This document shows positions 29,747-38,850 of a DNA stretch of 64,000 nucleotides, piece after piece; the first letter of the stretch is position 1; each line of letters begins with the position of its first letter. This DNA is from Sphingobacteriales bacterium (lineage in GTDB: Bacteria; Bacteroidota; Bacteroidia; UKL13-3), in NCBI GenBank assembly GCA_021299635.1, contig JAJTFA010000008.1, forward strand, positions 49,273-113,272, read 5' to 3'. Made by a program: the position numbers and the translations under genes. The notes beneath the pieces were generated by a model. The model saw only the letters and a program-made list of their open reading frames with translations, was not told the DNA's origin and made no database searches.

Positions 29747-32146
29747 TTATAAAAATTTAAAGTTCCATGCTACAGAAGGTAAAATAGGAAACAGATATAC
29801 CATGTATGCCTTCACCTCTTGTTTTTCAATATCAGGTAAAAAGTAAATAAAGAATGGATTAGCTCGGTTATAAACATTGTAGATAGAGAAATTCCATGCA
29901 GACTCCCACCGCTTGGTTTTTTTATGGGTGTAGGTGAATGCAATATCAGCACGGTGATAGGCAGGTAGTCGGTAATCATTTATTTTATCATACAAATCAA
30001 TGAATTCAAAAATAGGCTCTCCGGTTTGGGTATTAAAGCCAATTCTAAAAGGCATTCTGGAGGTGGGTAGTGTTACGGCATTGCCTGTTCCAAATACAAA
30101 CACAAAATTCATGGTCCATTTTTTACTTAACTCTTGAGTTAGGACAAAGGAAATATCATGTGTTCGGTCGTAACGATAGAAGAAGGGATCACCATTATTC
30201 AACTCATCAAATTGTCGTGTTGTTCTGCTCCAGGTATAACCAATCCATCCTGTTGTTTTGCCAAACTTCTTTTTAAGGAAAAACTCAACACCATAAGAAA
30301 GGCCCTGTCCCGGAATTACTGAACTTTCTAAGTTTTGATTGAAGAATAATCGAGTTCCCGGTTTAAACTCAATCTGATTATACATGGGTTTATAATACGC
30401 TTCAACAGAACTTTCGTATTCGTTATTTTTGAAATTTCTAAAATATCCGATGGCCGCCTGATAGGCCAGTTGTGGTTTAACCTTACCGGAACTTGGAATC
30501 CACAAATCAGCCGGAAAGGCTGCACCTGATGTGGTGGCTAAATGTAAGAATTGATAAGTTTGGGTGAAGGATGCTTTGATGGATGATTCTGAATTGAGCA
30601 AATAGGTTGCGGCTATTCTGGGTTCTGCACCTTGATAAAATGCAATACTTGCATTGGCTTTCCATTCTTTTTCTATGCCTGTACGAATATTCTCATCGTT
30701 AAATGCATATTGGGTATAAGGGCCAACCATATTAAAGCCAACGTAACGCAAACCTGCGTTAACGGTTAACCGGTTGTTTATTTGCCACTCATCCTGCAGG
30801 TAAATTGCACCTTCATGTGCATACTGATTCGCAATTTTTTCACTGATATTGGTGGTGCCGGCCTGCCCGTTTGCTATGCCGGGTTGAAAAGTGTGATAGG
30901 TATAATGTGCACCATATCTGAGTTTATGTTTAGCACCTACCATATGCTGAAAATCGTATTTCACATTCCAGTCTGAAATGCCGCTACTGGCATTAAATTC
31001 AACTTTAAAATCATTTTGACCAAATTCAAACTTGTTGGTTAAATCATATTTGTTATATACCACACTCAGGTTTGAAAATATTTTATTGCTAAATACATGG
31101 TTCCATCTGAATGAAGCCATAGCATTGCCCCAACCAATACTCACCTTAAAATCGGTATTACGGGGGCTGGTAAAAGTAAAAATATCTCTACCAATATAGC
31201 CTGAAATGAATATGCGGTCTTTGTCTGAAAAAACATAGTTGGCTTTGGCATTAAAATCATAAAAGTAATAGCCGTTGCTGCTAAGGCTATCAGCAAGAAA
31301 GGGTCTTACAATAGCATCGATATATGTTCTTCTACCTGATACAATGAATGAACCCTTACCTTTCTTTATCGGACCTTCAAACGATAAGCGGGATGCAATT
31401 AATCCAACTCCGCCAATTACTTGATACTTTTGATTGTTGCCTTCTTTCATGCTCACATTTAAAATGGATGAAAGTCTGCCTCCATACTGGGCAGGCATAC
31501 CACCTTTAATAATTTCTACATTGCGTATTGCATCGGTATTAAATACAGAAAGGAATCCAAGTAAATGAGAAGGATTGTAAATAACCCCTTCATCCATTAA
31601 AACCAGATTCTGATCTGGACCACCACCACGCACATAAAAACCAGTACTGGCCTCACCACCTGATTTAATACCGGGCAAAAGCGTAATGGCTTTGAGCACA
31701 TCGGGCTCACCCATAATAACCGGGAGTTCCTTAATTTTATCGCCTGTAATTTCCAATCGACTCATCTCTGTACTTTTCACATTTCGATCTGTACGATCGC
31801 TTGTAATAACAACTTCTTTAGTTTCCAGCACAGCATCTGATAGCGAGAAATTAATTTTGGTATTTCCTTTGAGATTTAACTTTATCTCTTTTGTCCTGAA
31901 ACCAATATAGGAAACTACAAGCGTATACTGCCCTTCCGCAATATTCAATGCAAAGAAACCATACTCATTGGTAGAGGTTCCTGTTTTTGTTTCTTTAACC
32001 ATAATGGTAGCACCAATAAGTGACTCACCATTGGCAGAGTCTTTAACAAAACCTGATATAGCAAAGCGCTGCTGGGCATTCGTAAATAAGCAGGCAGAAA
32101 GAAAGTAAATTAAAAAATATAAGCTACGAGATGGATGCATGAACAC
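29747..32146 (-). CDS. TonB-dependent receptor with N-terminal carboxypeptidase-regulatory-like domain
   Basis: ISGFVKDSANGESLIGATIMVKETKTGTSTNEYGFFAL; plug STGFYVRGGGPDQNLVLMDEGVIYNPSHLLG; C-terminal beta-barrel. Confidence 0.92.
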   Translation of the reverse strand: MFMHPSRSLYFLIYFLSACLFTNAQQRFAISGFVKDSANGESLIGATIMVKETKTGTSTNEYGFFALNIAEGQYTLVVSYIGFRTKEIKLNLKGNTKINFSLSDAVLETKEVVITSDRTDRNVKSTEMSRLEITGDKIKELPVIMGEPDVLKAITLLPGIKSGGEASTGFYVRGGGPDQNLVLMDEGVIYNPSHLLGFLSVFNTDAIRNVEIIKGGMPAQYGGRLSSILNVSMKEGNNQKYQVIGGVGLIASRLSFEGPIKKGKGSFIVSGRRTYIDAIVRPFLADSLSSNGYYFYDFNAKANYVFSDKDRIFISGYIGRDIFTFTSPRNTDFKVSIGWGNAMASFRWNHVFSNKIFSNLSVVYNKYDLTNKFEFGQNDFKVEFNASSGISDWNVKYDFQHMVGAKHKLRYGAHYTYHTFQPGIANGQAGTTNISEKIANQYAHEGAIYLQDEWQINNRLTVNAGLRYVGFNMVGPYTQYAFNDENIRTGIEKEWKANASIAFYQGAEPRIAATYLLNSESSIKASFTQTYQFLHLATTSGAAFPADLWIPSSGKVKPQLAYQAAIGYFRNFKNNEYESSVEAYYKPMYNQIEFKPGTRLFFNQNLESSVIPGQGLSYGVEFFLKKKFGKTTGWIGYTWSRTTRQFDELNNGDPFFYRYDRTHDISFVLTQELSKKWTMNFVFVFGTGNAVTLPTSRMPFRIGFNTQTGEPIFEFIDLYDKINDYRLPAYHRADIAFTYTHKKTKRWESAWNFSIYNVYNRANPFFIYFLPDIEKQEVKAYMVYLFPILPSVAWNFKFL

Positions 32147-32285
32147 GATTGGTAAGTCTCAATTTTTTTATTGAGCCGCAAATGTAACCATAGTGAACAA
32201 TTATAAGATTGATTTTATTCATATTTTAGAAACACCTTACTTATTAACTTGATGTCTTCTAATCAAGACCAGATGCCTATTCGAT

Positions 32286-32855
32286 TTATTGCTGCCAACG
32301 CAGGGTTTGCAGCATATGAAGGATATCTGTTTTTAGAAAACTTAGCGAGGGTTGTATAGAATCAAGATTTGTTGCTTCATTGAAGTAAAGGGCACCTCTC
32401 AAATAATGGTGGTTACTATCAGTAACATAAAACTGAAAGTTTGTTGCAGTATTACCGCTTAGCTCATATAGCATGCCATTGAGGTAGGCATTGCCAATAA
32501 CGGTTTCATATATTTCGTCCGCCTTGATGGTGTGCTTATAAACCAGTGTTCGGCTATCTTCTAAAACCTTGTATAAATCTTTTCTGTTATTTATGGGCAC
32601 ATAGCTTAGATGAAGTGTAGCATTGAAAGGAAGATAATTAATATTAAACCAGCATTTATCTGCCATAGGATGGCTATCCTTTTTAGCTATTGAATAAACG
32701 GGTATTTCACAGGTAAATCGGCAATCGTTGGTAAATGGCTCATATTTTCTTTCAGGAAAAATAATTCGCTGAAAACCTCTTGGTTTAGGCACATATGCTG
32801 GATCACACGCAGCTAGAAAAAGCAATGCGCTGCATACTGCAGGCAAATACCTCAT
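32286..32855 (-). CDS. gldD: Gliding motility lipoprotein GldD
   Basis: Lipobox LFLAACDPAYVPKPRGFQRIIFPERKYEPF; ATGA overlap with GldE. Confidence 0.85.
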   Translation of the reverse strand: MRYLPAVCSALLFLAACDPAYVPKPRGFQRIIFPERKYEPFTNDCRFTCEIPVYSIAKKDSHPMADKCWFNINYLPFNATLHLSYVPINNRKDLYKVLEDSRTLVYKHTIKADEIYETVIGNAYLNGMLYELSGNTATNFQFYVTDSNHHYLRGALYFNEATNLDSIQPSLSFLKTDILHMLQTLRWQQ

Positions 32856-34246
32856 GCTTCGTCCTCCTTATGCAATATTTCCACTTTAACCCTTTTTATT
32901 CTGCGTTTATCTACAGATTCTATATGAAACCTGAATTCTTTAAATGGAATTATCTGACCTTGTTCAGGTAATTCACCTGATATTTCTAGTAGCATGCCTC
33001 CAACAGTATCAGCTTCATTTCGTACTTCATCAAAAACATCTGTATCAACCTCCATAAATCTGCACATATCATTAATCAGCATCTTGGCTTCAAATACAAA
33101 AGTGTACTCATTAATGCGAGAGTAAAAGGTTTCATCTTCATCAAATTCATCATGGATCTCACCAAAAATTTCTTCCAGAATATCTTCCATTGTTACAATG
33201 CCTGATGTTCCACCAAATTCATCTACCACAATAGCTAAGTGCACGCGCTTGCTTTGAAATTCTTTTAAGAGGTCATCAATCTTTTTACTTTCAGGAACAA
33301 AATAAGGTCTCCGTACCAATTGTTGCCATTTATAATCTTCGGCCTCCTGAAGCTTTGGTAGTAAATCTTTAATATATAATACTCCTGTTATATTATCTAG
33401 GTTATCCTCGTATACAGGCATTCTCGAATAGCCCCATTCGGTTATCTTTTCTTTGACTTCAATAAATGGTATGGTTTGGCTTAAAGCCGATATGTCAGGC
33501 CTCTGACGCATAATTTGAGTTACACTGGTATTGCCAAAATTAACAATTGACTTTAGTATAATTTTTTCTTCTTTGGGTGTGTCTTCCTCCGCAGTAATAT
33601 CAATAGCATGGGTTAGTTCATCCACACTTAAAACGTGGCCTTTTTTGGTAATTCGTTTATCAATGATTGAAGTTGATTTTACAAGTAAATACACAAAAGG
33701 ATAAAGTATCTTACTTAAGGAAAACATAGGGAGAGCAACAAATTTGGCAACCCGCACATTGTTTTGTGATGCATAAATTTTAGGCATCACTTCACCGAAG
33801 AGTACTAACATAAAAGTTACCAGAATAACTTCAATTAAAAAGGCTATAATGTGGCTACTGCCAAAGTTGAAAATTACCGAGATTACAAGAGTAGATAGCA
33901 TCACAATAGCAATATTCACAAATGTATTGGCTATTAATATGGTGGCAAGTAAACTTTTTGGATGCGATAAAAGATATTGAACAGATGCACTTGCCCTTGA
34001 TTTTTCTTCAACTAAAACTTCTTTATCTGTTGCGCTTAAAGAGAAAAATGCATTTTCCGAGCTTGAAATAATAGCTGAACAAAGGATGAGCAACAAGATT
34101 ATCCCACCACAAATAAGAGCAGTTAATATTTCACCGGCAGAGAGATTTTGATTAACGATTGAAAAAATTTGCAGTGCAATATAAGATGGGGGTTCCCCCT
34201 GCGTGCTATCCAAAATGATAAGATTGTTTAATGCAAATATATACAA
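32852..34246 (-). CDS. gldE: Gliding motility-associated protein GldE (CNNM/CBS/CorC-type)
   Basis: DUF21 TM region, CBS domains (MPVYEDNLDNITGVLYIKDLLP; VHLAIVVDEFGGTSGIVTMEDILEEIFGEIHDEFD), C-terminal transporter-associated domain. Confidence 0.9.
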   Translation of the reverse strand: MYIFALNNLIILDSTQGEPPSYIALQIFSIVNQNLSAGEILTALICGGIILLLILCSAIISSSENAFFSLSATDKEVLVEEKSRASASVQYLLSHPKSLLATILIANTFVNIAIVMLSTLVISVIFNFGSSHIIAFLIEVILVTFMLVLFGEVMPKIYASQNNVRVAKFVALPMFSLSKILYPFVYLLVKSTSIIDKRITKKGHVLSVDELTHAIDITAEEDTPKEEKIILKSIVNFGNTSVTQIMRQRPDISALSQTIPFIEVKEKITEWGYSRMPVYEDNLDNITGVLYIKDLLPKLQEAEDYKWQQLVRRPYFVPESKKIDDLLKEFQSKRVHLAIVVDEFGGTSGIVTMEDILEEIFGEIHDEFDEDETFYSRINEYTFVFEAKMLINDMCRFMEVDTDVFDEVRNEADTVGGMLLEISGELPEQGQIIPFKEFRFHIESVDKRRIKRVKVEILHKEDEA

Positions 34247-34263
34247 GTTACTTATACTATTGA

Positions 34264-34698
34264 CTAAAAAGGCAATTCGTCCTCAGGAGCGGGAAGACTT
34301 TGAGGGCTAGATTCAGCATTTTCTATAGCTATTTTTCGGTTTTGTTGCGAATCAGAGGGCTCCTGTGTATTTCTGCTGCTCAGCAGGGTTAGGCTGGTAG
34401 CTTTTATTTTCTTCGTTGTATGTTCATGCCCTTCTTTATCGGTCCAGCGCTCCGTTCTTATTTTGCCTTCCAGATAAATCTGGGTGCCTTTTTTTAAATA
34501 TTTTTCTGCAATGCGAGCAAGATTATCCCAAACTTCTATGTTATGCCATTCAGTTTCAGTTTGTCTTTCACCATTTCTGTTGGTAAATGTTTCACTTGTT
34601 GCAAGGGTAAAGTTAGCAACAACCTTGCTCTGTTCAAGGTATCTTACCTCAGGGGCTTTACCAAGATTGCCAAGCAATATTACTTTGTTTACCGACAT
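34264..34698 (-). CDS. ssb: Single-stranded DNA-binding protein
   Basis: MSVNKVILLGNLGKAPEVRY..., acidic tail EDELPF. Confidence 0.95.
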   Translation of the reverse strand: MSVNKVILLGNLGKAPEVRYLEQSKVVANFTLATSETFTNRNGERQTETEWHNIEVWDNLARIAEKYLKKGTQIYLEGKIRTERWTDKEGHEHTTKKIKATSLTLLSSRNTQEPSDSQQNRKIAIENAESSPQSLPAPEDELPF

Positions 34699-34710
34699 GT
34701 AAATGTATGA

Positions 34711-35775
34711 TTAGGATGCGTGATGCAAGGTATAATATTTCAAAAACTTATCAAATAAACGATGCACAGCAAATTGGTTAATGTTTTGCCACGATGCTTT
34801 AATGTAGTGGTTTTTATCCTTAATGTCTGAAGTCTTACAATGCACTACCCAAAAAACGGCATGAATATTTTGATGTGTAAGTTGATGTTTGCATTCAAAA
34901 ATGCGTTTGAACAATAAATTATTAATATTTCTAAAGACATCTAAAGATTCAATGCTCTCCTGTGGCAAACGATTGCTGATTATTTCCTTTGTTTCAATAC
35001 AAGGAGGTTCATATAAGTTTTGCCATATACCTTTGCCACTTCGTTTCTGCAAAAGGGTTAATTTGCCGGTATCCACAACAATAAAGTTTAAAAATCGGCT
35101 AATAGACTTTTTCTTTTGCATTTTTACTGGGAATTGGCTCTGCCTTCCGGACTTACATGCTCTGCAATGCAAGTTTAACGGACATTCCAGGCAATCCGGT
35201 TTTTGGGGTTTACAAATCATAGCACCCAGCTCCATCATGGCTTGGTTGTGCAATGCCGGATTGGTTTTATCCAGAATGTCTGTTGCAATTTCAGAAAATA
35301 GCTTTTTGCCTTGTTGGCTGTTAATGGGCTCTTCAATTTCAAAGAGTCTGGAAAGTACCCGGTAAACATTACCATCAACTACTGCATGAGCCTCATTTGC
35401 CGCAAATGATGAAACGGCTGCTGCAGTATATGGTCCTATTCCTTTAAGTTGTATCAGACTATTATAGTCGGAAGGAAATTTGCCTTGATAATGAGATAAA
35501 ATAAGTTTGGCAGTGTGCCGCATATTAGTGGCCCGGCTGTAGTAGCCCAACCCTTGCCACATTTTCATCACTTTTTTTTCAGGCGCTTTGGCCAACTGAG
35601 AAATAGTTGTGAAAGTTTGGCTAAACTCAAGATAGTAAGGCAAACCCTGCTCAACTCTAGTTTGTTGCAAAATAACCTCTGAAAGCCATATCAGGTAAGG
35701 ATCATTGGTATGGCGCCAAGGTAAATCTCTTTTATGCTTATTATACCATTTGTATAAGGGGGTAAAGGCGGTCAT
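34711..35775 (-). CDS. mutY: A/G-specific adenine glycosylase
   Basis: LPWRHTNDPYLIWLSEVILQQTRVEQGLPYY, HhH IQLKGIGPYTAAAVSSFA, Fe-S CX6CX2CX5C-type CKPQKPDCLECPLNLHC. Confidence 0.93.
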   Translation of the reverse strand: MTAFTPLYKWYNKHKRDLPWRHTNDPYLIWLSEVILQQTRVEQGLPYYLEFSQTFTTISQLAKAPEKKVMKMWQGLGYYSRATNMRHTAKLILSHYQGKFPSDYNSLIQLKGIGPYTAAAVSSFAANEAHAVVDGNVYRVLSRLFEIEEPINSQQGKKLFSEIATDILDKTNPALHNQAMMELGAMICKPQKPDCLECPLNLHCRACKSGRQSQFPVKMQKKKSISRFLNFIVVDTGKLTLLQKRSGKGIWQNLYEPPCIETKEIISNRLPQESIESLDVFRNINNLLFKRIFECKHQLTHQNIHAVFWVVHCKTSDIKDKNHYIKASWQNINQFAVHRLFDKFLKYYTLHHAS

Positions 35776-35842
35776 TTTCTGGTTGCAAGTTAAACTATGT
35801 CGAAAAAATTACACTTATGCGTGCATTTTGTTTTGAAATTCA

Positions 35843-35850
35843 TACATTTG
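35843..35850 (+). promoter_or_regulatory. -7-type element TACATTTG upstream of the HU gene
   Basis: Match to TAnnTTTG; no well-spaced -33 TTG seen. Confidence 0.4.
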
Positions 35851-35928
35851 CAACCCTGTTTGTAAAAATGCAAGCAGATACTTAAACAATTGAGAATAAA
35901 TTCATAACAATTAATTTTTATTAAAACA

Positions 35929-36243
35929 ATGACAAAAGCAGAAGTAATTGCAGAAATTTCAACCAAGACAGGTATTGACAAAGCCCAAGTTCAAGAAGCC
36001 GTTGAATCATTTTTCAAAGTTGTTAGAACTTCAATGGTTGAAGGTAAAAATGTATATTTCCGTGGATTCGGAAGTTTTGTGATTAAAAAGAGAGCCAAGA
36101 AAATTGCTCGTAACATTTCTAAGAACACCGCTATGGTGATTGATGAGCATTATATTCCTAGCTTTAAGCCGGCTAAAACTTTCGTTGATAAAATTAAGAA
36201 AAGCGAAACAGTAAAGGCCAAAGCAGCTAAACTTACTGCTTAA
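35929..36243 (+). CDS. HU/IHF family DNA-binding protein
   Basis: MTKAEVIAEISTKTGIDKAQVQEAVESFFKVV...VYFRGFGSFVIKKRAKKIARN. Confidence 0.92.
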   Translation: MTKAEVIAEISTKTGIDKAQVQEAVESFFKVVRTSMVEGKNVYFRGFGSFVIKKRAKKIARNISKNTAMVIDEHYIPSFKPAKTFVDKIKKSETVKAKAAKLTA

Positions 36244-36249
36244 TTCAGC

Positions 36250-37056
36250 ATGAGAAAAAATCAGCTGTTCCTTTTGCTAGCTGTTACAGCACTTGTAGGT
36301 TTCCCGTTCTACAAGGGTTATAAAACACCAACAGCATCAATTGCAAAAAGTAGCATAGCAGCTAAGGAATTTGATTTTAATGATTACTTGAATACAGCTT
36401 CTCAGAAGCTGGATTCTGTTTCGAAAGTTAAGCTGGAAGCTATTGGTAATAATGCCAAAGATACCCTGGCTCTTCAGCGCAAAATTGTTCTTTGGGATTC
36501 TGCGGGTTATTCATTCATAGCAGCGCATTACTTGCATGATTTAGCAGAAATAATGCAAGATGAGCGCACCTGGTTTGCTGCCGGAAGTAAATTTTATATG
36601 CTGGCCGCTTCTGAGTCAGATTCGCTTATTGCAACAAGAGCAGCTATAGAAGCCAAACATGCACTGGAAAAGGTGATTAAAATTAATGCCAATAACCTGG
36701 ATGCAAAAAATGCACTCGCAGCTTGTTATATTGAAGTGGACCAGGATGTTATGAAAGGTGTAAGTTTGTTAAAGGAGGTTGTTGAAAAAGACTCCAATAA
36801 TATTCAAGCCATATACACCTTGGGAATGCTTTCGGTTCAGTCTAATCAGCTCGAAAAAGCAAAGGAAAGGTTTGAGAAACTCATACGCCTCCAGCCATTT
36901 AATGCAGAGTATTATTTCTATTTGGCTGAAATCTATGCTAAAACAGGAGATACCCCAACGGCCATCAAAACTTACGAGAAATGTAAAACCTTGCTAACCG
37001 ACAAGGAAGCAAAAAAAGAAGTAGATACCATTATTAAAAAATTAAAAAACATTTAA
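36250..37056 (+). CDS. Tetratricopeptide repeat protein
   Basis: N-terminal TM/signal; TPR units AIYTLGMLSVQSNQLEKAKERFEKLIRLQPFNAEYYFYLAEIYAKTGDTPTAIKTYEKC. Confidence 0.82.
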   Translation: MRKNQLFLLLAVTALVGFPFYKGYKTPTASIAKSSIAAKEFDFNDYLNTASQKLDSVSKVKLEAIGNNAKDTLALQRKIVLWDSAGYSFIAAHYLHDLAEIMQDERTWFAAGSKFYMLAASESDSLIATRAAIEAKHALEKVIKINANNLDAKNALAACYIEVDQDVMKGVSLLKEVVEKDSNNIQAIYTLGMLSVQSNQLEKAKERFEKLIRLQPFNAEYYFYLAEIYAKTGDTPTAIKTYEKCKTLLTDKEAKKEVDTIIKKLKNI

Positions 37057-37061
37057 CAACT

Positions 37062-37151
37062 ATGCCAAGCGGTAAGAAAAGAAAAAGACATAAAATAGCC
37101 ACTCACAAGCGCAAAAAACGTTTGAGGAAGAACAGGCATAAGAAGAAATAA
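37062..37151 (+). CDS. 29-aa highly basic small protein (AURKAIP1/COX24-like small ribosomal-type protein)
   Basis: ATG..TAA translates MPSGKKRKRHKIATHKRKKRLRKNRHKKK; sits between TPR gene and RNase G gene; below the ORF-track length cutoff. Confidence 0.8.
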   Translation: MPSGKKRKRHKIATHKRKKRLRKNRHKKK

Positions 37152-37175
37152 TTCGTTTTGAAGTTAATCTGTATG

Positions 37176-37217
37176 GGTAATACCGTTAGGCCAATAATAA
37201 AGCCAAGCGGTATTGCC
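37176..37217 (+). promoter_or_regulatory. Stable hairpin in the leader directly upstream of the RNase G start
   Basis: GGTAATACCG (37176-37185) pairs with CGGTATTGCC (37208-37217), 10 bp with one G-U; internal GGC/GCC; no T tract. Confidence 0.6.
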
Positions 37218-37237
37218 TCTAGTAATGTTGTTGTTTA

Positions 37238-38797
37238 GTGAGTCACGAATTAATCATAAATACACATCCGAGTGGTGGCGTTGAAATAGCGCTTGTCCGC
37301 GATAGGAAACTGATCGAGCTCCATCATGAAAAGGCTGATAGTAATTTTGCCGTTGGTGATGTATATCTTGGTACAGTTAATAAACTCATGCCCGGTTTAA
37401 ATGCCGCATTTATAGATGTTGGGCATGAGAAAGATGCTTTCTTGCATTATCTTGATTTGGGTCCGCAAATCAAATCATTTATACGCCATACCCGTCTCTT
37501 ATTAAGTAACAAACAAGCATCTGTTTGGCCTAAAAAGCGCGATAATGAATCGGATATAGTTAAATCCGGGAAAATCGGACAGGTATTATCCAGAAATCAG
37601 CAGGTTGTGGTTCAGGTTGCCAAAGAACCCATTTCAAATAAAGGCCCCCGATTAACCTCGCAGCTATCTTTTGCAGGTCGTTATCTGGTTCTTATTCCAT
37701 TTGACGATACCGTTTCTATTTCTAAAAAAATTGTAAAAAACGAGGAGCGTTCCCGTCTTAAAAAACTTGTTTTAGGCATCAGGCCTGAAAATTTTGGTGT
37801 AATAGTTAGAACCGTTGCCGAAGGTCAAGATTCAGCCGACCTCGAAACCGATTTAAGAGATTTGCTTAAACGTTGGGAGAATATGTGTGAGCAACTTAAA
37901 AATGCAACACCACCTCAACGAATTTTGGGCGAAAGTGACAGAACACTAACTTTAATAAGGGATTTAGTAAACGATGATTTTATTGGTATACATGTAAATG
38001 ATCAGTACTTGTATAATCAGATTAGAAATTACATGAAGGTGAAAGCTCCTGAATTGGAGAAAATTGTAAGACACTATCAAAGCACCAAGCAAAATATATT
38101 TGAGCACTTTAATATTGATAAACAAATTAAATCAGCTTTTGGGAAACAGGTTAATTTTCTTGGCGGCAGTTATTTAGTAATAGAACATACAGAAGCGTTA
38201 CATGTTATTGATGTTAATAGCGGTAATATTGCCGGTAAAGAAATAAATCAGGAAGAGAATGCACTCAGGGTAAACCTTGAAGCGGCTGATGAAATTGCAC
38301 GTCAACTTCGCTTAAGGGATATGGGCGGCATCATTGTGGTAGATTTCATAGATCAGAAAACAGCCGGTAATCGCAAACTGGTATATGAAAGACTGAAGGT
38401 GGAGATGAAAAGCGACCGCGCCAAACATAAAATTCTTCCGATGAGCCCTTTTGGCTTGATTCAAATTACCAGACAACGCGTTAGGCCGGAAATGGCAATT
38501 GTAACGGCTGAAAAATGCCCAACCTGTAAAGGTACCGGAGAAATATCCTCAAGTGTAGTTATTCTGGATGAAATAGAGAATCGGGTGAAGTATTTGCTGC
38601 AGAACATGAATATGTCGGGCATTAGTTTACATGTGCATCCTTATATCGCTGCATTCCTTACAAAAGGTTATTTTAAGTCACCAAGATTTAGGTGGTTTTT
38701 TAAATACAAACGCTTTATTAGAATTAATCCTATACAGTCGTTTCAGTTTGGAGAGTATCGTTTCTTTAATGCATTCGGAGAGGAAATAGCTGTTTAG
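37238..38797 (+). CDS. rng: Ribonuclease E/G family (RNase G)
   Basis: S1 domain YLGTVNKLMPGLNAAFIDVGHEKDAFLHY; HVIDVNSGN, GGIIVVDFIDQK, CPTCKGTGEI; GTG start. Confidence 0.93.
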   Translation: MSHELIINTHPSGGVEIALVRDRKLIELHHEKADSNFAVGDVYLGTVNKLMPGLNAAFIDVGHEKDAFLHYLDLGPQIKSFIRHTRLLLSNKQASVWPKKRDNESDIVKSGKIGQVLSRNQQVVVQVAKEPISNKGPRLTSQLSFAGRYLVLIPFDDTVSISKKIVKNEERSRLKKLVLGIRPENFGVIVRTVAEGQDSADLETDLRDLLKRWENMCEQLKNATPPQRILGESDRTLTLIRDLVNDDFIGIHVNDQYLYNQIRNYMKVKAPELEKIVRHYQSTKQNIFEHFNIDKQIKSAFGKQVNFLGGSYLVIEHTEALHVIDVNSGNIAGKEINQEENALRVNLEAADEIARQLRLRDMGGIIVVDFIDQKTAGNRKLVYERLKVEMKSDRAKHKILPMSPFGLIQITRQRVRPEMAIVTAEKCPTCKGTGEISSSVVILDEIENRVKYLLQNMNMSGISLHVHPYIAAFLTKGYFKSPRFRWFFKYKRFIRINPIQSFQFGEYRFFNAFGEEIAV

Positions 38798-38801
38798 ATT
38801 A

Positions 38802-38830
38802 TTGGTTTTTAAAACATTCTCTTATATTTG
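38802..38830 (+). promoter_or_regulatory. Bacteroidota-type promoter upstream of OmpA-like gene
   Basis: TTG (38802-38804) - N18 - TATATTTG (38823-38830). Confidence 0.65.
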
Positions 38831-38850
38831 GCATAAACCAGCCACTTGAA

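Noticed and set aside
34889-35365. 158-aa plus-strand ORF
   Set aside because: Antisense to mutY, which has clear family motifs; no recognisable domain
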